DNA from: Muriicola sp. Z0-33
Lineage (GTDB): Bacteria > Bacteroidota > Bacteroidia > Flavobacteriales > Flavobacteriaceae
Reading direction: 5' to 3'
Assembly (NCBI RefSeq): GCF_026126425.1
Contig: NZ_JAFMPW010000016.1
Span: forward strand, 1-63,759
DNA: 63,759 nt
Below, in pieces: positions 51,245 through 60,548 of the stretch. Position 1 is the first letter of the stretch, and every line of letters starts with the position of its first letter. The notes under the pieces were generated by a model. That model was not told the origin of the DNA. It saw only the letters and a list, made by a program, of their open reading frames with translations, and did not search any database. The translations under genes were made by a program, and so were the position numbers.

Positions 51245-52570
51245 ATGAAAAGATTGCAATTAGGATTGGTTGTATTGTTGTGCGGGATACTCATCTCATC
51301 CCGTGCACAATCTGATCCGGATAAAATTAATGGTGATGAGAAAGAACTGGTAATAGATTCTGTTACTTCCATACTAAACGCCAATTATATTTTTCCTGAG
51401 GTAGCTACAAAAATGAACAATCTGTTAAGGTCCAAATTGGAGAAAGGAGAATATAAAAAGATAAAAAGTCCTCAGCAATTTGCCGAAGTACTTACCCGAG
51501 ATGTTCAATCTGTCAGCAAAGACCTTCATTTAAGGGTAGGTTTTGATCCGGTGGGAATTGCCCGCAGAAGAGATGCCTCCCAATCTGCCCAGGACAGTAT
51601 AGCCTTTGCAGAAAGGCAACTGGCCAACAACAGGGCCAATAATTACGGATTTAAAGAAGTGCGAATTCTGGAAGGTAACGTGGGTTATCTGAATCTGACA
51701 GGGTTTTTTAATGTAGATGAGGAAGCAGGTGCCACTGCACATGCAGCCATGAACTTGTTGTCTAATGCGGATGCCCTCATCATTGATCTGCGCCAGAACG
51801 GAGGAGGAAGCCCTTCAATGATACAACTGATTACAAGTTATCTCTATGGCCCCAACAGGGTGCACTTAAATAATTTCTATTACAGGCCAAGTGATTCCCA
51901 TACACAAACCTGGACATTACCTTACGTTCCAGGGAAAAGAAGACCTGATATTGATGTATATGTGTTGACCAGTAAGAGTACTTTTTCAGCAGCTGAGGAG
52001 TTCAGTTATAACCTCAGAAATCTCGAGAGAGCCACTCTGATTGGAGAAACTACTGGCGGAGGAGCTCACCCCGGAGGCACGCGACTAGCAACAGATAGGT
52101 TTACCATTTGGGTGCCTACTGGAAGGGCCATTAATCCTATAAGTAATACCAACTGGGAAGGTGTAGGAGTGGAGCCCCATATCAAGGTTGCTGCTAATAA
52201 AGCACTTGATGTGGCCAAGATGACCGCATTGGAATCTATTCTGAAAAAAAGGAAAGGGCAGGATAACTTTCATATAGAATGGGCCCTGGAAGGATTTAAA
52301 GCCAATAAGGCAAAGTTTAACCTGGATGAAGAGGTATTAGCATCTTATGTTGGAAATTATGGCCCGCGAAAAATAGAACTTAAGGATGGAAGGCTATATT
52401 ATCAGCGTGATGGCGGTAATGAATATCTCTTAGTACCTATGACGAAAGACAAATTTATGATTAAGGAGATTCCCTATTTCAGAATTCAGCTACTTAAAGA
52501 GGCAGGGAAAGTGGTGGCTCTTCAGGGCCTTTATAATGATGGGAGAAAGGATAAAAATTTAAGGGAATAA
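51245..52570 (+). CDS. S41-family serine peptidase (IRBP/Tsp type)
   Basis: A 441-residue protein with signal peptide (MKRLQLGLVVLLCGILISSRAQ, of which the last part is GILISSRAQ). An N-terminal helical segment precedes the S41 core: GYLNLTGFFNVDEE, ALIIDLRQNGGGSP, the catalytic Ser region VLTSKSTFSAAEEFSYNL, and GETTGGGAHPGGT. C-terminal residues about 340-441 form a small beta domain (YVGNYGPRKIELKDGRLYY). No PDZ domain is seen. Probably periplasmic or secreted. A terminator follows 51 bp after the stop. Confidence 0.88.
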   Translation: MKRLQLGLVVLLCGILISSRAQSDPDKINGDEKELVIDSVTSILNANYIFPEVATKMNNLLRSKLEKGEYKKIKSPQQFAEVLTRDVQSVSKDLHLRVGFDPVGIARRRDASQSAQDSIAFAERQLANNRANNYGFKEVRILEGNVGYLNLTGFFNVDEEAGATAHAAMNLLSNADALIIDLRQNGGGSPSMIQLITSYLYGPNRVHLNNFYYRPSDSHTQTWTLPYVPGKRRPDIDVYVLTSKSTFSAAEEFSYNLRNLERATLIGETTGGGAHPGGTRLATDRFTIWVPTGRAINPISNTNWEGVGVEPHIKVAANKALDVAKMTALESILKKRKGQDNFHIEWALEGFKANKAKFNLDEEVLASYVGNYGPRKIELKDGRLYYQRDGGNEYLLVPMTKDKFMIKEIPYFRIQLLKEAGKVVALQGLYNDGRKDKNLRE

Positions 52571-52620
52571 ACCTTCAAACAGCTAAGCTAAACCCCCGGA
52601 TGTTCCTTAATAGTAGGATG

Positions 52621-52644
52621 AAAGCCTGCGGCAATGCAGGCTTT
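52621..52644 (+). terminator. Intrinsic terminator after the S41 peptidase
   Basis: 9-bp arms AAAGCCTGC (52621-52629) and GCAGGCTTT (52636-52644), 6-nt loop, then a T-run. Confidence 0.85.
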
Positions 52645-52674
52645 TTTATTTCTTAGAATACTTATAGCTGAGTA

Positions 52675-53178
52675 TTAAGGAGTAAATACAAGAACACTAT
52701 CTGTATCAGATAGCGCTAAAGTCTTTTCAAATGACAGGCCAATTTTGGTTAAAAGTTTTATGGAGGCGATATTTTTAGGATCGGTTATTGCTACAATTTT
52801 ACCGAGATCCAGGACCTCCTTGCCATATTTCAAAGTGGCTGAGGCAATTTCATAACCATATCCCAGTTGCATGAACTCTGGCAGGAATGCAAATCCTATG
52901 TCGATATCCTGCAATGATTCTCTATTTACTAAACCACACATACCAATAGGAGTATCTGTCTCTTTTAGCGCCACCATCCAAAGGCCAAAGCCATTTTCAT
53001 TATAACTTTTTATGGGTCCGTTTTCCAAATATTCAATGGCATCTTCCCGGGTTCTTACCCCTTTATCACCAATGAATTTGAGCCAATTTGGGGTGTTGAG
53101 CAATTGAAGTATAAAGTCAGCATCCTGAAGGTTAAATTGTCGCAGCAACAGTCTTTGGGTTTGAAGAATTTCGGACAT
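52675..53178 (-). CDS. GNAT-family N-acetyltransferase
   Basis: A 167-residue protein of the RimJ/RimL-like acetyltransferase group: QTQRLLLRQFNLQDADFILQLLN (start TQRLLLRQFNLQDADFILQ), FGLWMVALKETDTPIGMCGL, and IGFAFLPEFMQLGYGYEIASA, then ITDPKNIASIKLLTKIGLSFEKT. Substrate unknown. Stands alone, convergent with the S41 gene. Confidence 0.9.
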   Translation of the reverse strand: MSEILQTQRLLLRQFNLQDADFILQLLNTPNWLKFIGDKGVRTREDAIEYLENGPIKSYNENGFGLWMVALKETDTPIGMCGLVNRESLQDIDIGFAFLPEFMQLGYGYEIASATLKYGKEVLDLGKIVAITDPKNIASIKLLTKIGLSFEKTLALSDTDSVLVFTP

Positions 53179-53358
53179 TTAATCTTAAGTTATATCGCTG
53201 TTATTTAATGCATCTTTTAATTTAACCTTATCGGCAGATGACACTGTTATTAGCAAACAGCATATCATTAACATCTTCTTCATGAGAAAGTGATCTAATT
53301 TTGGTTATTTATTCTATTTAGCAGCTACGCTATTAAAATAATTGACGATCAGGCCAGT

Positions 53359-54234
53359 TTATTGATAAATCCTTATGTAATCTACTTCCATTGCGCTTTC
53401 AACAAAAGCAGGGTCAATATCAGACTCAATAGCTATGTTCAGGAGGATATAATAGTCCGAGTCGTACGGCCAGGTATCTCTATTTTTATCAGACGGTTGA
53501 TACTTAAAGTGAGGTACGCCATCCACACTAAAGATTAATTGCTCTGCCGACCAATCAATGCTGTATACGTGGAACTTACTAGAAACACTGTCTACATTCT
53601 GACCTCCGAGATTTTTCACCTTATATCCATAACTTGAACCGTTATGCACGGCACTTGAAATATAATTTGGATTTTTCCCCCAATGTTCCATGATATCCAT
53701 CTCTCCGCAATTGGGCCAATTCACCTCTCCAAATCCCTTCTTCTCCCAGTAAGCACCATCCTCATTAATATTTTTATTCAACATCCAAATAGCCGGCCAG
53801 GTGCCAACCCCTGCCGGTAATTTTGCCCTAACTTCTACTCGTCCGTAGGTAAAAGCAAATTTAGAATTTAACCTTGCCGAGGTATATTGCTTTGTTTCTC
53901 CCTGATCATTTAATTCTTCTTTTTTTGCAACCAGCTTCAGGTGTCCATCCTTTAAATGAGCATTCCCTTCTCTATTGGTATAGTGCTGTACCAGGCCACC
54001 CCACCAACTGCCACCGGGGGGAAGTTTGGTTTGTTGAAACCATTTCTCCTTATCAATAGTTCCTTCACCATTAAATTCATCCGACCATACTAATGTTTTA
54101 AAGTCGGTCGTATTAAGGCTTTCATATAAATCCCTGGATGCAACTTCGGGCGATATCATACCGCAAAATATCAAGTATGTTGTGAGTATTACTCCGGCAG
54201 TTACTATAATCAAAGTGGATTTTTGTTTTGTCAT
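53359..54234 (-). CDS. GH16 glucanase, outside the main locus
   Basis: A 291-residue GH16 protein with a hydrophobic N-terminus (about 7-24, ending LIFC) that could be a signal anchor or lipoprotein signal. The catalytic signature is GEMDIMEHWG (Glu178, Asp180, Glu183); other motifs are WSDEFNGEGTID, YGRVEVRAKLPAGVGTWPAIWML and DYIRIYQ. It is about 6 kb beyond the laminarin locus and on the opposite strand. Activity on beta-1,3- or mixed glucans is likely. An insertion between residues 153 and 172 distinguishes it from the locus GH16. Confidence 0.9.
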   Translation of the reverse strand: MTKQKSTLIIVTAGVILTTYLIFCGMISPEVASRDLYESLNTTDFKTLVWSDEFNGEGTIDKEKWFQQTKLPPGGSWWGGLVQHYTNREGNAHLKDGHLKLVAKKEELNDQGETKQYTSARLNSKFAFTYGRVEVRAKLPAGVGTWPAIWMLNKNINEDGAYWEKKGFGEVNWPNCGEMDIMEHWGKNPNYISSAVHNGSSYGYKVKNLGGQNVDSVSSKFHVYSIDWSAEQLIFSVDGVPHFKYQPSDKNRDTWPYDSDYYILLNIAIESDIDPAFVESAMEVDYIRIYQ

Positions 54235-54329
54235 AATTAGATTGAGATTTCTGGATGTTCAATTTAGTAAGGAACGAAGCGCTTTTGTATTTCTTAATAA
54301 ATATAAAGCAGGGGCTTTCATCCTCATAG

Positions 54330-54971
54330 TTATTTATCGTTATTTTTTGAAATTCCCGTAATTATTGGTTTTTCTGTCGGGGCTTTAAAAAGCCGAAATG
54401 CGGTATATCCAATCCATAGGAAGTAGAATAAGAAAACAAATCTTTGTCCCAATGCCGGCATATTTGGAAAAACAAAAACCCAGCCACCAAATAGAATGGT
54501 TAAATATGTGAGGATCAGTGTCGGTTGTTTTGCGCTTTTCCAATAGTTTGTTTTATCCATGAGTTTTGGAAAGGTAAAAGCCCCAATTAAAAAGAACAAA
54601 TAACTACCAAAACTCCCGATAGAATGTAAGAGCATGGTTGATGATTGTTGGTTGTCAAAATCTCCGGGGAATACCCCGGACATCACCATAAAGATTCCGC
54701 TGAAAAAAATGCCATAAAAGGGGAGTCGGTAAGATTTCCCAATAGCTACACTTTTATATAGCCCCAAAGCAAATATCGAAATTAAAATTCCGGGTAATAT
54801 GTATCCAAAACTGTTCCATATCCATTTATTAGGTGCGCCAACAGCACCAAGCTCGCTTATAGCTTTGGTAAACATAGAATAATTCGGATGTAATGAGGAA
54901 ACCATAAAATAGACAATACCAAAGATTATTGGGATGGCTATTCCTATTGTTCCATATGTTTTATTGCTCAT
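54330..54971 (-). CDS. DUF998 membrane protein
   Basis: A 213-residue protein with six transmembrane helices (for example IAIPIIFGIVYFMVSSLHP and FGYILPGILISIFALGLY) and the motif MFTKAISELGAVGAPNKW, characteristic of DUF998. Start is ATG 54971; a TTG upstream adds five residues. Function unknown. It is near a Crp/Fnr regulator gene on the same strand. Confidence 0.82.
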   Translation of the reverse strand: MSNKTYGTIGIAIPIIFGIVYFMVSSLHPNYSMFTKAISELGAVGAPNKWIWNSFGYILPGILISIFALGLYKSVAIGKSYRLPFYGIFFSGIFMVMSGVFPGDFDNQQSSTMLLHSIGSFGSYLFFLIGAFTFPKLMDKTNYWKSAKQPTLILTYLTILFGGWVFVFPNMPALGQRFVFLFYFLWIGYTAFRLFKAPTEKPIITGISKNNDK

Positions 54972-55035
54972 CAGGATTTTCGTCAAAGGTAGAAAAGGTA
55001 GCCGTGAATTAAATTGATATAAATCAAAAAATATA

Positions 55036-55653
55036 TCAGGATGCCCTAACCCTGCTTAGGGTTTCCTGAGTCATTCCCAGGTGCGAAGCCAACATGCCAA
55101 GAGGAAGAACTCTTTGAAGCTTGTTTTTAGAGGTGCGTTCAAAGAATTGATAACGCTCCCTGGCCGAATTGAACTGAAGAGAAATAATACGTTCAGATTG
55201 TTCCAGAAAATATGCTGAAATCAACATTCGTCCAAATCGTTCCATTTCCGGATAATCTTTAAAGCATTCTTCAAGATCATTTAGGGATATACCTGCCAGT
55301 TCTGTTGTTTCCAAAGTCTGAATGTGAAAGTGGTCGGGAATGTTTTTAAGGAAGCTGTATATTGAGGTGATCCATTCATTCTCCGCGGCAAAATTATCGG
55401 TGATTTCTTTATCGTCTTTCAGGTAATAAATCCTAACAAGTCCTTTGTTGATAAAATAGGTATTTAGGCAAGTACTTTCAGGTTTGTGAAGAAAATGACC
55501 TTTTGGAAACGTCTCAATTTTACAAATACTTTTAAGTCTGTTTTTTAATTCGCTTGAAACGGGAATAAAGGTGTTAATATGATGTATTAAGTTTTCGATT
55601 TCAAATATATTTTTTACAACTAGTTTAATGGAGCCAAACGTTGCAGGTCCCAA
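55036..55653 (-). CDS. Crp/Fnr-family transcriptional regulator
   Basis: About 205 residues. The cyclic-nucleotide-binding-like beta barrel (ETFPKGHFLHKPES, YFINKGLVRIYYLKDDKEITDNFA) is followed by helices and a C-terminal HTH (LPLGMLASHLGMTQETLSRVRA). The start is TTG 55653; no ATG is available upstream of the conserved region. The protein stops soon after the recognition helix, a common short form in Bacteroidota. Upstream of DUF998 on the same strand; targets unknown. Confidence 0.85.
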   Translation of the reverse strand: MGPATFGSIKLVVKNIFEIENLIHHINTFIPVSSELKNRLKSICKIETFPKGHFLHKPESTCLNTYFINKGLVRIYYLKDDKEITDNFAAENEWITSIYSFLKNIPDHFHIQTLETTELAGISLNDLEECFKDYPEMERFGRMLISAYFLEQSERIISLQFNSARERYQFFERTSKNKLQRVLPLGMLASHLGMTQETLSRVRAS

Positions 55654-55676
55654 TTATTCTTTACGGCATACTGTTT

Positions 55677-56063
55677 TTACTCTGTAATTTCAATGCGGTT
55701 GCCTTCCGGGTCAGTGATTACACTTTCATAATATCCGTCTCCGGTGGTTCTTGGTTCCCCAATAACTTCATACCCATTTTCTCCTATCTCTTTGGTCAGG
55801 GCATCTACCTTTTCCTTAGACCCGACTGAAATTGCAAAATGACTCAGCCCCAGTATAGCGTCCGGCTGCTCCATGAATTTAGAAAGATCAGGTTTATGCA
55901 TTAATTCTATACGGGCACCACTTTTAAATGACAAAAAATAGGAACTGAATTTTTTATCGGGATTAAAATATTTTTCATTGGATTTTAATTCGAAGAATTT
56001 CAGATAAAATGCCTTCATTTTTTCTAAATCCATTGTCCAGATGGCAATATGCTCAATTTTCAT
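55677..56063 (-). CDS. VOC-family (glyoxalase-like) protein
   Basis: A 128-residue protein starting MKIEHIAIWTMDLEKMKAFYLKFF, with a metal-ligand His near the N-terminus and Glu in the final strand DPEGNRIEITE, the hallmark of the vicinal oxygen chelate fold. Substrate unknown. Confidence 0.88.
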   Translation of the reverse strand: MKIEHIAIWTMDLEKMKAFYLKFFELKSNEKYFNPDKKFSSYFLSFKSGARIELMHKPDLSKFMEQPDAILGLSHFAISVGSKEKVDALTKEIGENGYEVIGEPRTTGDGYYESVITDPEGNRIEITE

Positions 56064-56140
56064 TCAGGTAGTATTTAAGGTTCGGCTTATGATTTTAGAC
56101 CCACCATGGCTTATTTATTTAGCCATTGAGAAAGCAGCTT

Positions 56141-56569
56141 CTATTTCATTATTTCAATTACTATCCCTAATATTCCAATAGTTAAACACAAAGGTGAAAA
56201 CAGTTTTGTGTCGAGAATTCCGAATCTCGTCTTTTTAACGCTTTTAGAAAAACCGATGTATTTAAAATCACCCACCGCTCTCAATAAGAATAGAATCGGA
56301 ATTATCCAACTTCCATATTTCATTATCCATTCAGGTAGATGGTATTCAAAAAGTCCGGATTTTATGACATAAAAAATTCCGAATGCCGTTAAAACAATTC
56401 CAACTAAAGCACTATCAATTTTTCTCGGATTCAATACACGTTCCCCATTTTCGTTAGTCGGTAACGCTGCTGCAAATCCAAATTTTCCTCCAACTACCCA
56501 ATTAAAATGAATCATTCCCAGTCCAACTAACACCAAGCTTAATAAAATGGATAAAATCGTAAATGCCAT
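56141..56569 (-). CDS. DUF3995 membrane protein
   Basis: A 142-residue protein with four transmembrane helices. The sequence LGMIHFNWVVGGKFGFAAALP and LLRAVGDFKYIGFSK are the DUF3995 landmarks. Function unknown. Confidence 0.82.
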   Translation of the reverse strand: MAFTILSILLSLVLVGLGMIHFNWVVGGKFGFAAALPTNENGERVLNPRKIDSALVGIVLTAFGIFYVIKSGLFEYHLPEWIMKYGSWIIPILFLLRAVGDFKYIGFSKSVKKTRFGILDTKLFSPLCLTIGILGIVIEIMK

Positions 56570-56723
56570 GTGTTGATCTCAATTAGACACTAATACCTGC
56601 CTATGTTAATCAGTGCGGATTTCTGGGAGGAAATATTCTGCCCGGCATTAAAGATAATTGTTTGCAGGATTTTCTCCTGTTAAAATTGTGCGGACAATTA
56701 AAAGCCCATCTTCCCAGTTAAAA

Positions 56724-57353
56724 TTACTCTACCGAAAAAAAGAACTCTCTCTTTCTTTGCCGTACATCCTCAATTGAATATCCTATTCCGCATTTTGTTA
56801 GCTGCAGGTAGTTATTTTTATTATTAACAGGGTATTTATCCAGGATTTGGATATTGAGATTACCGTTTTGCAGGGTAACTGGTTCTAACCAACTGAGTAC
56901 AAAATCTCCCGAATTTTCTCCAACAAGTCCAATCTGATATTCGTATTGTTGTCCGTTTTGGGCAAGCGGTGCTTGTGCAATTAATTCTGAATCCGGGCAC
57001 ACCCCTAGAAAATCGGTATTTCCCAGACGTGTCACGAATATAAATTCATTGGTGGCTTCAACGGTATTACTGTTTCCATCGGCTGTTTTTAATCTCAGCA
57101 CGCTAATAATGTCTCTGACGAAGTCGTTAGAATTCATGATAGAATCTCCGGTAGTTTTATTAGCCAGCATTGAAGAAACTTTTCCATTAATCCAGAGGGT
57201 GTCGGTCTGTAAGAAAACTGGCCCTTCTGAAAGTGTTACTTTAAATGAGTTTCGCTCTAAAACTGGCCCCAGTTCTTGTTTCTCACACAAAACGGCCATT
57301 AATAATGAAGAAATCCCTACCAGCAATAGGGTAATTCTGATATTTATTTTCAA
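56724..57353 (-). CDS. Hypothetical lipoprotein
   Basis: A 209-residue protein with signal peptide and Cys in LLMAVLCEK (about residue 23), then a beta-rich domain (VFLQTDTLWINGKVSSM, EATNEFIFVTRLG, GENSGDFVLSWLEPV). Start is TTG 57353. No family recognised. Confidence 0.68.
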   Translation of the reverse strand: MKINIRITLLLVGISSLLMAVLCEKQELGPVLERNSFKVTLSEGPVFLQTDTLWINGKVSSMLANKTTGDSIMNSNDFVRDIISVLRLKTADGNSNTVEATNEFIFVTRLGNTDFLGVCPDSELIAQAPLAQNGQQYEYQIGLVGENSGDFVLSWLEPVTLQNGNLNIQILDKYPVNNKNNYLQLTKCGIGYSIEDVRQRKREFFFSVE

Positions 57354-57696
57354 TTTTCAGTGTTTTACTCTATAACAATTCAAAGGTACCTTACCCTACT
57401 ATTATTGGTTATAAAATCATTAGAGTATTTTGAAATTAAAATTTCAACGAGTTATCATATAAACCAAGAGCTATGTTTGGGCTAAAATATGGCTAATCCT
57501 GATATAACCTATACATCTAACAATTAATACTTAAAAACACTTAAATTAGTAGCTAATCGAAGAGATAAATGCAATTTGGTGGTGGTTCTTTAACCGACTT
57601 AGAGATAGGCTTAGTGTGGCGAATAATATTTTAGGCGTTGCTAATTTAAAATGCCATTTGCGATTTAAGGACTTCAGTAATTAAATTAAAATATAA
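57354..57696. other. Gene-free gap
   Basis: 343 bp between divergent genes. AT-rich, with no ORF of protein-like composition and no clear hairpin or consensus promoter that I can see. Confidence 0.5.
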
Positions 57697-58827
57697 ATGA
57701 AAACCAGGGCTGCTGTTTTACACCAGATGTATTTAGAGAGACCTTACACTACTTCAAAACCACTTAAAATTGAAGAAGTGGAACTGGATGCACCCGGATC
57801 TAATGAAGTGCTGGTTAAGATAAAAGCTGCCGGTTTATGCCATTCCGATCTATCTGTAATTGATGGAAACCGCCCAAGACCACTACCAATGGCCCTGGGG
57901 CATGAAGCAGCTGGGGAGGTTATTGCATTGGGTGATGGCGTTAAGCAATTAAAAATTGGAGACCATGTGGTCTTTGCATTTTTACCTTCCTGTGGTAGTT
58001 GCTCTTATTGCAAAACAGGCCGTGCCGCACTTTGTGAGCCTGGGGCTGCCGCCAATGGTAAAGGCACACTTTTAGGAGGCCATAGACGCATTCGAAAAAA
58101 CAACGAATATATACACCATCATTTAGGGGTTTCAGGATTTGCAGAACACGCAATATCTTCTGCAGATTCTTTGGTAAAGATAGACCCCAATATCCCTTTT
58201 GATATTGCCGCTTTGTTTGGTTGTGCCGTTTTAACGGGAGTTGGAGCCGTAGTGAATACAGCACAACTAAAATTTGGAGATAGTATTCTGGTAGTTGGGC
58301 TTGGCGGTGTTGGGTTATCTGCCATCCTGGGGGCCAAAGCCGCCGGTGCATCCAAAATTATAGCGGCCGATATACTTCCGGAAAAAAGGGAGGTTGCTTT
58401 AGCATTAGGAGCGCATCATGCTATAGACGCTTCAGATAAGGGGGCATTAGAGCAGTTATATGAGTTAACCGATGGAGGTGTAGATATCTCGGTGGAGTTT
58501 GCAGGTGCTATATCAGCATTAGATTTTGCTTTTCATGCAACCAGGAGGGGTGGAACTACGGTAACTGCAGCTTTGCCACATCCCGATGCCAGATTACAAT
58601 TATCGCCGGTTACCCTGGTAGGGCAAGAGAAAAGTTTAAAGGGGTCATATCTCGGGAGTTGTGTGCCTTCCAGGGATATACCTGCTTATATCGAGCTGTA
58701 TACTTCTGGCAGATTGGAGGTGGATAAATTAATTTCTCATAAACTAAAGTTAGAACATATTAACGAAGGCTTTGAGAGATTAGCAGCTGGCGAAGCGCTA
58801 AGGCAAATAGTAGTTTTTGACAAATAG
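57697..58827 (+). CDS. Zinc-dependent alcohol dehydrogenase (MDR)
   Basis: A 376-residue medium-chain dehydrogenase. The catalytic zinc ligands are in AGLCHSDLS and LGHEAAGEV. The structural zinc cluster is CGSCSYCKTGRAALC, and the NAD-binding motif is VVGLGGVGLSA. VKVA-type class III features are partial: the sequence fits Zn-ADHs that act on formaldehyde adducts, fatty alcohols or aryl alcohols. It precedes the thioesterase gene by 71 bp. Confidence 0.93.
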   Translation: MKTRAAVLHQMYLERPYTTSKPLKIEEVELDAPGSNEVLVKIKAAGLCHSDLSVIDGNRPRPLPMALGHEAAGEVIALGDGVKQLKIGDHVVFAFLPSCGSCSYCKTGRAALCEPGAAANGKGTLLGGHRRIRKNNEYIHHHLGVSGFAEHAISSADSLVKIDPNIPFDIAALFGCAVLTGVGAVVNTAQLKFGDSILVVGLGGVGLSAILGAKAAGASKIIAADILPEKREVALALGAHHAIDASDKGALEQLYELTDGGVDISVEFAGAISALDFAFHATRRGGTTVTAALPHPDARLQLSPVTLVGQEKSLKGSYLGSCVPSRDIPAYIELYTSGRLEVDKLISHKLKLEHINEGFERLAAGEALRQIVVFDK

Positions 58828-58898
58828 CGCCATCAATTCAAAGCTGCTTATATTGTCAATATAAAGGGCAGTTGTTGTTGAAATTGAAATTAAAGATT

Positions 58899-59336
58899 AT
58901 GACAGAGGGTAAATTGGTACATCGGAAAGACTATAGATATTTTGTTCCTATTACTACACGCTGGATGGATAATGACATCTACGGCCATGTAAACAATGTA
59001 ACCTACTATTCTTATTTTGATACTGCCGCAAATGAATATTTAATTAAAGAGGGCAGATTAGACATTAATAATGCCCCGGTGGTTGGGTTTGTGGTCCATT
59101 CTAACTGTAGTTACCTGTCACCTATTGCCTATCCCGATAAAATTGAAGCTGGTTTATGTGTAAAAAAAATTGGAAATAGTTCTGTTACATATGGCGTTGG
59201 CATCTTCAAAAAAGGAGAAGATCAGGTATGTGCCTATGGCGAATTGGTACATGTTTTTGTAGATAGAAATGAGAACAAATCGGTTTCCATACCGGCAGCT
59301 ATCAGGGGAGCTTTAGAAAAGTTATTGATAAATTAG
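58899..59336 (+). CDS. Acyl-CoA thioesterase (4-hydroxybenzoyl-CoA thioesterase fold)
   Basis: A 145-residue hotdog-fold protein. RWMDNDIYGHVNNVTYYSYFDTA contains the catalytic Asp in the HVNN-type motif (core DNDIYGHVNNVTYY), and CSYLSPIAYPDKIEAGL follows. I start at ATG 58899 (MTEGKLVHRKD); an upstream TTG at 58872 adds nine residues. Hydrolyses an acyl-CoA of unknown chain. Adjacent to the alcohol dehydrogenase, suggesting a small aldehyde or acyl pathway. Confidence 0.9.
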   Translation: MTEGKLVHRKDYRYFVPITTRWMDNDIYGHVNNVTYYSYFDTAANEYLIKEGRLDINNAPVVGFVVHSNCSYLSPIAYPDKIEAGLCVKKIGNSSVTYGVGIFKKGEDQVCAYGELVHVFVDRNENKSVSIPAAIRGALEKLLIN

Positions 59337-59344
59337 CCCCTGCA

Positions 59345-60412
59345 ATGTTTAAAAAATCGTCAATATTTTTCGGTTGTTTGATAGGAGTTTGTTTTATAGC
59401 AGGCCATATTGGTAGTGCCCAGAAGGCACCCAGGCAATACATTGCAAATAAAACCTCTGAGCCCATTGCTATTGACGGAAATGACAATGAAAATTCATGG
59501 AAGAATGCCAGTTGGAGTGAGCAGTTTATAGATATCGAAGGGAAAATACAGCCTAAATATCCTACCAGAATGAAAATGTTGTGGGATGCGGACTACCTGT
59601 ATTTTTTTGCTCAAATGACCGAACCCCATGTATGGGCCAGTCTGAAACAAAGGGATACCGTAATTTTTTATAATAATGATTTTGAGATTTTCATTGACCC
59701 CGACGGGGATACTCATAATTATTACGAGTTTGAGATGAATGCCTTTAATACGGTCTGGGATCTGTTCCTGACCAAACCTTATAGAAACCAGGGCAAAGTG
59801 ATTGATAGCTGGGATATCCAGGGCTTAAAATCTGCGGTAAGCGTAGCGGGGACAATCAACGACTCCTCGGATAAGGATACGGGATGGAATGTAGAAATTG
59901 CTATACCCTGGGCAGTCATTACGGAGGCGGGTAGTTCTAAATTACCTCCGGTAAATCAGTTCTGGCGCATCAATTTTTCCAGGGTTAACTGGGATTTTGA
60001 TTTAGTGGATGGCCGCTATATGAGGAAGAAAGGTGCTGATGGCAAATTTTTGCGGGAATATAACTGGGTGTGGTCTCCACAATGGGTGATTAATATGCAC
60101 GAACCGGAGCATTGGGGATATGTGTTTTTCTCTGACGATAGCGCAGATAAGAAGGTCTTTGCCATTCCCAGGGATGAAGAAATAAAATGGTATATGTACC
60201 GGTATTACAGGAAGCTTTTGAAGGCTAAGGAAAATATTGAAGAAGCGGTAGGGGAGTTGCTCAATGCGTCAAAGGAAATAGATGGATCGCCTATAGCATT
60301 GCGTTTTGAGAAGCGTTTATCCGGATGGACGCTTTGGTCTGAAAGTCCGTTCAGCGGCGATATACTCATGATTGCTGAGGATGGTGAATTTACAATTGAA
60401 AAGAGAGAGTAG
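59345..60412 (+). CDS. CBM9-like carbohydrate-binding protein
   Basis: A 355-residue secreted protein (signal peptide ending HIGSAQ). From about residue 40 it carries a family 9-like carbohydrate-binding domain: EPIAIDGNDNENSWKNASW, MLWDADYLYFFAQM, DFEIFIDPDGDTHNYYEFEMNA, and GWNVEIAIPWAV, with WRINFSRVNW. The C-terminal helix-rich end has no known motif. Proteins of this group are found with Bacteroidota glycan systems; the ligand is unknown here. It is 8 bp after the thioesterase stop, so co-transcription is likely. Confidence 0.85.
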   Translation: MFKKSSIFFGCLIGVCFIAGHIGSAQKAPRQYIANKTSEPIAIDGNDNENSWKNASWSEQFIDIEGKIQPKYPTRMKMLWDADYLYFFAQMTEPHVWASLKQRDTVIFYNNDFEIFIDPDGDTHNYYEFEMNAFNTVWDLFLTKPYRNQGKVIDSWDIQGLKSAVSVAGTINDSSDKDTGWNVEIAIPWAVITEAGSSKLPPVNQFWRINFSRVNWDFDLVDGRYMRKKGADGKFLREYNWVWSPQWVINMHEPEHWGYVFFSDDSADKKVFAIPRDEEIKWYMYRYYRKLLKAKENIEEAVGELLNASKEIDGSPIALRFEKRLSGWTLWSESPFSGDILMIAEDGEFTIEKRE

Positions 60413-60548
60413 ATGCTGGCGTGTTTTCCTAAAGAACTTAAATCAGGTTAATTAACTTTTTATTTGTCCGCAAGCGGCAATCTCAACGAAAGAGCTGCCA
60501 GACCTTTGATTTAGTTTTCGTTGGTTTTGATTTCATATGAATTCCGGC

